64,000 nucleotides of DNA, from contig OV050032.1 of the NCBI GenBank assembly GCA_920105625.2, forward strand, positions 9,671,629-9,735,628, given 5' to 3'. Of this stretch, positions 51,188 to 64,000 are shown piece by piece (positions within the stretch are counted from its first letter, which is position 1; each line of letters begins with the position of its first letter). This DNA is from Clusia tigrina. Taxonomy: Eukaryota; Arthropoda; Insecta; Diptera; Clusiidae. The notes under the pieces are model-generated. The model made no database searches and was not told the DNA's origin. It saw only the letters and a program-made list of their open reading frames with translations. Made by a program: the position numbers and the translations under genes.

Positions 51188-51238
51188 GAAGCGTCCCTTA
51201 TCAACAATAAACAGAATTTACATTTTGCAGCTGTTATC
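51188..51238 (-). promoter_or_regulatory. NF-kB-like and GATA-like sites upstream of the attacin-like gene
   Basis: GGGACGCTTC (minus strand, 51188-51197) fits the GGGRNNYYYY kappa-B pattern. GATAA sites (TTATC on plus) occur at 51199-51203 and 51234-51238. Paired kappa-B and GATA sites within about 200 bp of the start are typical of inducible fly antimicrobial peptide genes. TCAGTT at 51301 could be the initiator. Short motifs like these can occur by chance. Confidence 0.4.
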
Positions 51239-51360
51239 GCTACTCATTGTTAAATTGGTCAACACCGAGATTCTTGGCTTGCTGGCAAGAGTCGCGCTGC
51301 TCAGTTTCAGTCGTATTTTGTATATTAAATGGTCTACCGCGCAATTTGTTCGCAAGAGAA

Positions 51361-51705
51361 ATGTGCAACCTTAAGAAACTTCTCGCGCTGCTGATTTTCA
51401 CTTGCTTGACCCTGGTGCAGAGTGTTCCACTGGCCGAACGCAAAGAGCTGTTTGAAAATTCACCACAGTTGCAGCGGTTCCGCCGTCAGTTCGATCTAAC
51501 TGTCTCCGCTGATCACGATGATAATGAGGACGAAACTGAAATCGCGCTGGAAGCTATAGCGAATCTCTGGCGCAGTACCGACGGCAATACACAAGTGGAG
51601 GGTTCAGCTAAGGTGATACATCGCTCCAATTCGCAGCAATCGGGTAATACACACGTTTCGGCGCACTTGCATCTACATCATGACTACAAGAAAAGTAATT
51701 TGTAA
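51361..51705 (+). CDS. Short secreted attacin-C-terminus-like peptide (edin-like?)
   Basis: Intronless, 114 aa from the ATG at 51361; an upstream in-frame ATG at 51247 gives a less signal-like N-terminus. Residues 1-21 (MCNLKKLLALLIFTCLTLVQ and one more) form a signal peptide. A pro-segment ends at the furin-type site RFRR (residues 39-42), and the mature part would begin QFDLTVSADHDD, 72 aa. Its C-terminal half, IANLWRSTDGNTQVEGSAK then GNTHVSAHLHLHHDY, resembles the final segment of attacins (ANLWQS, NT, G, then ...LGLSHYF). The long glycine-rich domains of attacin are absent. Size and layout recall Drosophila edin, an infection-induced peptide of similar length; I cannot confirm orthology. 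AATAAA lies at 51951. Function as an immune peptide is inferred. Confidence 0.75.
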   Translation: MCNLKKLLALLIFTCLTLVQSVPLAERKELFENSPQLQRFRRQFDLTVSADHDDNEDETEIALEAIANLWRSTDGNTQVEGSAKVIHRSNSQQSGNTHVSAHLHLHHDYKKSNL

Positions 51706-52241
51706 TTTATTTCGCATGCGTTATCCTGGCTGGCTGGTTTGTGGCGCGAAGGTAATGATTGGCGCCTGGGTCTACACGTAGTATTTAGTTAAGATTTGAG
51801 TGTGTGTATTTCTGAAACATTCTCTCCTTGATGTTATTTATTTGAGCGGATCAGAATTTATAGCTACTACATATTGCGCTGATAAACTTTTGAACTTTGG
51901 ATGTGTGTAAATGAAAGTTTTTGTTTTTTTTTTTTATAAATTTCACAGAATAAATAAGTTTGTTTTGATTATTAATATTTTATTTGCTTTTTCCTAATGC
52001 GAAATGTTTCCAGAACGGCATTTCTGCTGCAGTACGAGTAATCAAGCGGCAAAAAAGTTGGCGCGTCCTGATTTTTGTGTTTGAATATGGGTAGCTGAGG
52101 ATCTCTCTGGAACCCAGTTAATTTCTAAAAAAATATTACTGTGGTTTTATTTTTTTAAGCTCAGAGGTGCCGAACAGGAATTGTGGTTCCTTCCCAAACA
52201 TATGTACTTGCCAATTGTCAGCGTTGCTTAGTTGGGTTTGA

Positions 52242-52444
52242 CCAAAGAGTATACATACATAGAGATTGAATCTCTCCAAATTTTGTGTAATGGAAGTGAT
52301 GGCGACTTCACAAAAATCGATGATCGGGAAGGGGGAGAGAGATGCAATTAGTGTGCAAGGGGTTTACTAGGAAACCCCTCGAACAAAATTTTTCCAACAA
52401 TAACTTTGTTCGTCATGCGAGCTCTATATATGTATACTCTTTGG
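52242..52444 (-). mobile_element. CCAAAGAGTATACAT MITE, copy 2
   Basis: 203 bp. It begins CCAAAGAGTATACATACATA and ends TATGTATACTCTTTGG, a near-perfect terminal inverted repeat of about 17 bp. The interior is the reverse complement of copies at 27680 and 55093, with an extra segment of about 40 bp (AAGGGGTTTACTAGGAAACC). Flanks are TTGA and TTGG; no certain target duplication. Confidence 0.88.
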
Positions 52445-55092
52445 TTGGACGCCATCGACCATGGTGACGAATGTGACTGCTCGCATATGCATTTTATACG
52501 CGGCCATGTGCGAGTCTCACTCATGCGATAAAAATGTATAATGAAAAATTACATGCCCCCTCTAATACACACACACCTACATACATCCATCTGTACTTGG
52601 AAAAAATGGGCTTTTTCTTTAAAAATTACACCGTCGCCTTGACTCAATCAAATTTTTTTTCTATGAAGCCTCTTTTGTCTTCTATTTTGTCACTCATTAT
52701 CTGCAGCAGCATAAGTTACACTGCCCCATATAAGGCTTTTTTAGTGCGAATGTTCTTGGCAGGTATTCTCTGTGCTCAAATGGACCTTTGAAGTTTTTTA
52801 TATGAGGGTATGTAAATTTATTTATTCTTCTTTTTTGCTACAATATTCATTTGTTAACTAACACATTTGTTCCTGCCGGTTGTCATCGTTAGCAAACCCT
52901 ATCTTTAGTTTATAACGACTTTTGGCAAACTGAACATCACCTTGGAAATTGGAGAGCAATTTAGGGGCATGTTACATTTAGACTACTGGAAAATCTTCAC
53001 TACGTATCACACTGGAAAATGCCAAACTGTGAGCGTGTGGTTTTACTCATTTCCATCTCCAGAACAGTTTTTCAGCGTTTGCTATGAATTTTTGTGTCTT
53101 CGATGACGAGACGATTGTTAAGATCGATCGAAAAGAGAAAAATGCTTAGTTACTCTATCAAAAATACTCGTAAACTGTGGATTTCTACCAATTGGCGAAA
53201 GTTCTGCCCGTCTGTCCCTTTAAAGACTCCACTCCACAATTGCCGCTCGCCACGAATAAACAGCATGCATGCGTTCGATTGGAAATCAAGTATTTTAATT
53301 CGATTGAGGAAATCAAGTACTTGAAAAACTATTCTAAGTGGAAAGTTTGTGAGATTGCAAGTACATGCAACATGCTACCATGCACAAGCAGATGAATGCG
53401 AGCTCCTTTAACTGTGACGGTCATGTGCGGACGAGAGAGAAGAATGCAATTTACTTGTGTTCTTTTTTCAAATAAAACAACAATTTTAAGATATGATGTT
53501 TTCTTCTACGTAGTAAATGAAACAATAAACGATTTTATTATTATTAATCAATATATTTCAAACCAAATCTGTTACATTCAATGTCATTCAAGGTCGTTCA
53601 GTATGTTTATATGTAACTATTCGCAAATAGCTTGAATGAATATTTATATTTGATATACTTAGGTCATATAATATATCTTAGAACCACATTTACGATTTGA
53701 ATTTTGATTAAATTGTGTATAATTTAAGTTAAAAGTAGCACACAGAGATTGAGATTGATTTATTTTAATTATTACATTTATCAATATTTTTCTGTTTTCA
53801 TAATTTTAGTAATTCTTATTGTGATTAATTCTTTTTTATGCTCAAAATTGTAATAATGTGTTTTGCTGTTATTTTTAATTTGAAAAGAAGTTAGTTCTTA
53901 AATAAACTAAGTTTATTCTAACATAAAAATGCGTACACATCAATCCACACATGCATATATATATATATACCTATCCTATATGCATGATCTAAATTTTGCA
54001 TTTATGTATGATGTATTTTCCTCTTTAAAATCCTGTTAAATGTTAAATTTCATAGAAATTAATTTGAAATCAGTGGTTGAGTGAATGTTCTTTGTAATGT
54101 GAAGCAAATCTTTTAAAATTATGTGTGACTTAAAATATAATTTTGTTAGTTTTCAGATTTTCTGTTCCTCCAAAATTTCAGCATTTGTTTTTTATTGCGT
54201 TTTTCCTTTGGTTTATTATTCATTCATTAATTTTCTTCACACTTTTTTCTGTTTTGCCTAAAATATTATTTAAACCTTTTGTTTTTTGTTTTTTTTTCTT
54301 TTTTGATCACAATTCGATTTTTCTGCCCTAAATATCCTTAAACCTTATCCGTCCATATGGATTATTTCACTCATGCCAAATTTTCATATTATCCAAAAAT
54401 ATTTGTCAACTTTTATTGCTGTTTTTTTTTATATATATATTTATGTTATTTAATTTTTTTATTTTTCATTTACACATTTTTTTAGCTGAAATTTTGTTGC
54501 CTAACATTTCACATTAAAATTCATTAAGTATAAAAATTATATAAAATTAAAAACAAATAATTTTATATTTACATGGATTAAAATTTTCGATGTTGAGGTT
54601 TTTTAATTATTGATTATTTATCAGTGGAAGAAGAAGATTACAGGAATGGAATCCAAGCACTTGGATTGTGTGAATTACACAAAAATCATTTTATATGATA
54701 AACTTGACAATAAACCCAAATAGAATCTATGAAATAATTGAACCGCAAAAGATGCAAAAGACAATTAATAAATTAACCAACTAAATAGCCAAAAGTGAAT
54801 ATGTAAAACAATGACTGAGTGAGGAAATGGATTAAAGGGGAGGAGGGCTGAAAATATCACTACAAGCGGCACTGCTGTAATACTCGTACACTTGTATATT
54901 AGATGCGGGTCTTATGTAGTTGTGCTGTTGCAGTGCACACTGTATTCAGTTCAGTCACATCCAGTGTGATGTGCTAAATAATCTCTCCCAACATTCACCA
55001 TGGTACTCCTGCGAGACTGGTAATTATGCTCACTATCGTTCTCTTAAGTGAAGTAACGAACACGCCAATTCGATAACAAGGTTCGTGCTTCA

Positions 55093-55261
55093 CAAAGAGT
55101 ATACATATATAGGGCTCGCATGACGAATGAAATTATTGTTGCAAAAATGCATGCACTGCATCTCCCTTCCCCTTGCCGCTCACCAATTTTTGTGAAATCG
55201 CCTTTACTTCCATTTCACAAAATTTTCAGTGATCCAATCTCTATTTATGTATACTCTTTGG
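55093..55261 (+). mobile_element. CCAAAGAGTATACAT MITE, copy 3
   Basis: 169 bp. It starts CAAAGAGTATACATATATAG and ends TATGTATACTCTTTGG. The interior GGGCTCGCATGACGAATGAA onward parallels copy 1 nearly base for base, including AAATTATTGTTGCA and GTGAAATCGCC. No coding capacity. Confidence 0.88.
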
Positions 55262-58200
55262 TTCAAGTTTCCTTTACGCTTACGAATGTTCGCTGACGGA
55301 CCACTGATGCATTTAGACGCGTGTATGGCTCAGCGAATTGTTTCTAATCCTAAAGTACACACACACTTTGTTTTCAAGTCGTTGGTGTATTTGAGATCAG
55401 TAATCGCTTTAATTCAAACTGCAAATGCAGGTATATCTCTCCTCTCTTCCTCTTCGGAGAAAAAAACTAAACGGAACATAATTTATTTCATTTTAACACT
55501 CATTTTATGAAATGTTTGGTTTACACATTGGCTGCCTTTCAAAATTGCCAACTGACTGTGAATCTGTTGGGGACCGGTGGAAATGAAATATGGAAGCGGG
55601 TCGAACTGATAAAAGCGAAACTACTGTGGAGCGCTGCATAATACAGGCTACTCTCATGTGGATCTTTCATGTAACAGCGCGCATGTGCTGGGCGCTCTAT
55701 ATTAAATTCACAACAACAAGACTACAAAATTCACAACAACAAGACTGAAAGTAGATGTATTCATGTATTTGTTGTACACATGTATTGGTTTGATTACTAT
55801 TTTGCATTTAATTATACTAGTTCGGTAAAAACGTAAGCACGCAAAATAAATTAAAACATGTACAAAAGAAATCCTGCCGAACACAAATACAAATTTTCAT
55901 AAGATTGCATAAATAAACAAAATAAAATAAAAAATTTTAAGAATTTTATTCATATGTAATTGCAATTGTTTTGTTTTGTTTTTATTCTTGTTATTTTTTA
56001 TATACACATAGAAATATTCGGTTTGGTTTTTAATATTAATTTAATTAATTTTTATACTCTTATATAAAGTTCATATATATTGTATGTACTTGTATGAATC
56101 TGTGTATATGCATAATTATGAGCTAATTAAAATCAGTGTGAATTGTTTTTGGATATTGAAAAATTATAGCTAAAGGTGTGAAATTATGTGAGAGTGGGTA
56201 GGTTTTTCTTTTACACTATTTTAGTTAAAACAAAGGCAGCAATATATGCTTCACACATTTTATAATGCATTACGTTTAAATGGAAGAAACAATTACGATC
56301 AGCGTATGGACAAGTTTTACTCTTGTTTAGTTTTATTTCCAACTGAAAAATACATAAACTTGTGTGGAAAATGAGAGTTTTCATAACAACATTTGGATTA
56401 ACAAAAATTAAGGCATTGGTATATTTGTTTTTATTTTTTAATCTTTTTCGTTTTGGTTTGTTTGTTTGTTTGTTTTTGTTTACAATATTTTATTGTTTGA
56501 AATTAACAAATAGTTCTTAACAAAGTATTTTAATGATGTTTTGGCGCTAGAAATTGGAGGACTATGGGCACAACGGAAGTCATAATGGTAGCTATAAGTT
56601 GATGGAAGCGAAATGTTGAAGAATTGTTTTACTTATCAATCTATGTGTTATTACTTAGGAGGACTGATCGCTGCTAGAGCGTTATGGAATTGAGTTCAAT
56701 AGTTTGGATCGGGACTGGGGTTCTTTGTATATTTATTTCTACAATTTGGAAATTTTGTTTTGCTTCATTTTTCTTTTTTCCTTTTTGTTGTTGTTGTTCA
56801 AGTTGAAGTTTCCTTGCGACAGAATATGCTTCAGAAACCAAAACGCATATACCACATACTTGTATGTAAATCTAATTGCAACTGTTTTTTGTATGTGTGT
56901 GATACGAATTTAATTATTTTTTATCTTCAATTTTCTTCTTTTCTTTTTCTTATATATTAAACATATTAACGGCTATGAAATTGTTTAAAAAATTCACCTA
57001 TTATTGAAATTAAAATAATTAAAAAGTAATTTGTACGAAGAAAAGAAAATGTGCTTTTATTATATGTATAATTAAAATAAAAACGGTTTTTAAAATGTCA
57101 AAAAAATTTAATTATTAAATAATAAACAATTAAAAATGTAAATTAAAAGGTAAAGTATTTTTTTAAGCTTAATGTCTAATCACGAGAGGTGAGGAAAAAC
57201 TCAAAATAAATTTACATATCATAGTAATTGTAACAATTTATTTCTTAAAATTAGTCATGCTTAAATTAAAAAAAAAAAACAAACACTAACGTAACGCTTA
57301 CACTTCAAAAACCGTAGTAGAAAAATTAACTAATGCAAATAATCGTCGTAGTTCGTGTTGTTGCATACCTTCAATTACTATATAGTCAAATTTTTTTATA
57401 TTAGAATTATGTATATATTTTTTTTAAATGTTCGCTTACGTACGAAGATGTTTGAAAAAGCACGCACTTTAGTTGCTCTCACGTCAGCCAATTAGAACAG
57501 AAAGTTTCTCAAATAACGACAGAGACAGTGAAGAATTGATGATTTCTCCTCTCACTGGTCTCCTCTCGCTCGCACTGATGACCTCTACAAATGTATGCTA
57601 GTCAGTCGTTCACCCACTTGCGGACGACGTTAGTGGAGCCGGAGCCACAGTTGAACTTTTTCAAACACCACCGTAAAATAATCTTAAAAATTAAGTCAAC
57701 TAAAAATTATTTTTAGTTTCGATTTCTTTCTCTTGGATGCTCTTTCTCATGTAATAGTTTCACATAAATGTTGTTTTTCATTTTTTCTTTGCGAATCAAA
57801 TAGAAATCCATCATAAATTATTTAATATATAGATAGAGAATGGTCACAAGATCTGTACAAAAACTCATTCTCAAAGACACGACACTGAAAAATAAACAAA
57901 CGCGCACAACAATGCTTGGGGATAAATTTTCAATTTTCAAAACAGGTCTCAACAAATTTGCAACTGTTTCAAGTGTGTTCCAGCAGACACATTTCATATG
58001 TGCCTACATATGTAAGTATATAAAAAGTAAGCTCAAGTAACAACAAAACCAAATAAAAAATAAATATTAAATATTTAATTTAACAGATAGAAACAGATAT
58101 TTTTGTCAATCGTTTAATATACACATATAAAAGTAAATATTAATTTAACACGAACATTTCGTAAACCGCTAAAGCCGGAAAAAACATCAAAAGGAAAAAT

Positions 58201-58597
58201 GTGTAAAGGAAGTCTAAAAATTGTGAAAAGAAAACAAAAACACACTTTCAAAGTGCCACGTGCCATTTTCAAAAAGCGTCAGGCCCGATAGATGGGAACA
58301 TTGCATAAAGATCAACAGTTTTGTTGATCGATTTGAAAGCAGTCCCAGTGGTGGTGGTGGTGGCACAGTGTCATCAAGTTTGTACCTGTTCTCTGTAGCA
58401 TTTGTTGTGCAACGCTTAAATTTGTTAAGAGTTTTAAACCGTTTTGTTTTGTTTTTTTTTTAAATTATGTGTGTTTGCTTGTTTGTGTGGGTGTGTGTGT
58501 ATGTTTGGTGGTTGCAATAATTATTTGTTTTCATGTTTTTCTCTGCAACAAGTTATTGGGAAATTGTTGTAATTTCGTTTTTGCCTGGTTAGCGGCT

Positions 58598-62668
<4,071 letters not shown>

Positions 62669-62780
62669 CTGCTTGTTTATAAAAGAATTGATAACATGAA
62701 TATCGAAAAGAACAATAACTATATTCCATATTCTAATCTAAGTAATTGAAAAAAATCATTTTTACATATCTTTATATATA

Positions 62781-62781
<1 letters not shown>

Positions 62782-62838
<57 letters not shown>
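62782..62838. repeat. (GT)n microsatellite
   Basis: About 56 bp of uninterrupted GT. Confidence 0.95.
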
Positions 62839-62839
<1 letters not shown>

Positions 62840-63157
62840 AAAATTGGCATATGTGTATGCCCGTGTATCATAATCAAGAAAGAAACATGGATAAGATCAC
62901 AATTGGCGGGTCATTTGTTGGACGTAATTGTTCAAAATTAACGCACAAAAAATATATCAACGAAATTTTCATTGATTTTTTTACATATCGTATACGTACA
63001 TATGTATATTTTTCTCTTCTGAACACGTGCTGGGATCATATCCAGCTCTAATGCACAAACGAATGAAGCATTTGGATAATCATCTAATACCGGATGAAGA
63101 AATACGACTCAGCAAAATAGTTTATTTCTAAAATTTCTCGAGGAAAATAGACTCGGA

Positions 63158-63235
63158 ACAAATACTCTGAAGCCATGAAGGGGGCACATTCGATCTCTAA
63201 GGTCGGATGCAAGATCCCTCTTAATAATAATAATA
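63158..63235. repeat. Dispersed repeat, copy 2
   Basis: Shares ACAAATACTCT, GAAGGGGGCACA, GGTCG and ATCCC with 6620-6696 and ends in an AATAATAATAATAC tail, suggesting a retroposed element with a trinucleotide tail. Confidence 0.6.
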
Positions 63236-64000
63236 CATATCATATTTTCCATCAATCAATGGGAAAGTTATTAGCAAAACCAATGAGGTGAATTTTTGTC
63301 AGAAAGGTAACTTTTTATGAAGATTGACCGACAGGGCCAATGACATGATGACCTGAGCTGCTCTACACACAAACTGTTTAGTATGGCAATATTTGTGCAA
63401 CTATGCAAGGTATAGAATATGATTGATATAATCGTACAAACAGGGTTTTGGTTATGTTTCATTTTTTTACTGCTTACAAGTTAATAAATTAATTGTAATA
63501 CCGGTTAAAAATACTAAATTTTGTGCTACAATTATTTTCTGAGCGCGGCGGCGACTCTTTAAACAACACAGAGGTAAAGTGTCGGATACTTTTGTCCATC
63601 AGTGTGTATATATGTACATACATGTATATTTATATTATTTAAGTTATTATTTTTTAAGTTGAATGATTACTCCACCAGAGTATGGATATCAATATGTTTT
63701 CGAAATAATGCATATACAAACCGACCAACAACATTGGATTAGATACGAAAAATTTTGATTTATGTAAAAAAATGTAGCATCAAATACTGCGGGTGCTTCC
63801 CCTGTTCAAACTTGCAATTCTTTCTAATAATATGATCAATGATAATATGAATGTTGTGTAATTGTTGTGTAATGTCGTTAAGTGGTGCTTATTTGTGGAC
63901 CATGTGAACGAAAGTCACAGGTAATGCAATGGCTTGCATTTTTCTGTTTAGCATTGAGTGCGGAGTTGGTGTTCCATGGTGTTAGTGTATGGGTGATTCA

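Larger units (their letters stand above)
51706..58597. other. Long AT-rich intergenic region
   Basis: About 6.9 kb without a gene that I can support. It contains two copies of the CCAAAGAGTATACAT MITE (52242-52444, 55093-55261), many poly-T and TTTTTATT stretches, and the probable 3'UTR of simj/p66 at its right end. All frames are short and low complexity. Confidence 0.45.
62669..64000. other. Probable p66 upstream intron, no exon seen
   Basis: Contains a (GT)n tract (62782-62838), dispersed repeat copy 2 (63158-63235) and a possible lone Tc1-type terminal repeat at 63560-63604 (GATGGACAAAAGTATCCGAC on the minus strand). No further p66 exon could be identified. Confidence 0.4.

Noticed and set aside
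63560..63604. Lone Tc1-type terminal inverted repeat (GATGGACAAAAGTATCCGAC on the minus strand)
   Set aside because: Resembles Tc1-family ends, but no partner end or transposase was found within the window.

Overview
The window is insect nuclear DNA, most probably from a brachyceran fly. An acalyptrate such as a tephritid fruit fly is my best guess. That rests on recognisable orthologues of fly housekeeping genes with short phase-conserved introns, an AT-rich background, very long (TA)n arrays, and many decayed non-LTR retrotransposons, mariner/Tc1-like, hAT-like and MITE-like elements. There is no bacterial operon structure, no CRISPR array, and no viral gene that I can recognise.

Positions 1-33 kb are an accessory, transposon-rich half. 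They hold one convincing but unrecognised single-exon gene (5440-6282, minus) and otherwise mobile-element remains. These are non-LTR retrotransposon pieces of at least three kinds (RTE-like 3475-4235, jockey-like 10905-11310, RNase H-bearing 12600-14170 and 24160-25575), a 173-bp triple tandem repeat (8592-9110), two copies of a tRNA-derived SINE (9537-9660, 22229-22396), two side-by-side hAT-type miniature elements (15349-15794), a nearly complete but broken mariner (17840-19087), a perfect 20-bp-arm hairpin (26686-26729) and a 1.1-kb element with roughly 160-bp inverted ends (31799-32931).

Positions 33-51 kb are gene-dense: a KDM8/JMJD5-type JmjC protein (+), Bap31 (-), DPCD (+), an NRBF2/Atg38-like autophagy protein (-), a TAX1BP3/TIP-1 PDZ protein (+), UDP-glucose 4-epimerase Gale (-), a possible small gene (49119-49370, -), and complex I subunit NDUFA5/ND-B13 (+). 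Right after it comes a short secreted attacin-C-terminus-like peptide gene (51361-51705), which may be an edin-like immune peptide; it has NF-kB-like and GATA-like sites upstream. Several housekeeping genes share a GGCAGCACT element upstream. A (TA)n array of about 800 bp followed directly by a 407-bp MITE with perfect 34-bp ends lies between TIP-1 and Gale.

Positions 51.7-58.6 kb hold no gene that I can support, only two copies of a miniature element whose ends read CCAAAGAGTATACAT; a third copy is at 27.7 kb. From 58.6 kb to at least 62.7 kb the minus strand carries the 3' part of simjang/p66 (GATAD2), the NuRD-complex GATA-finger protein. A large intron of that gene contains a dead Tc1/mariner-type transposase and a 0.6-kb (TA)n array. 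The 5' end of p66 lies outside the window or in exons I could not find.

The genes do not form a pathway. They are independent housekeeping loci (chromatin, ER membrane, cilia, autophagy, PDZ scaffolding, galactose metabolism, respiration) plus one immune candidate. The most unusual observations are the in-frame minisatellite grown out of RNase H codons of a retrotransposon (13590-13769), the new-looking MITE families, and the truncated attacin-like peptide.
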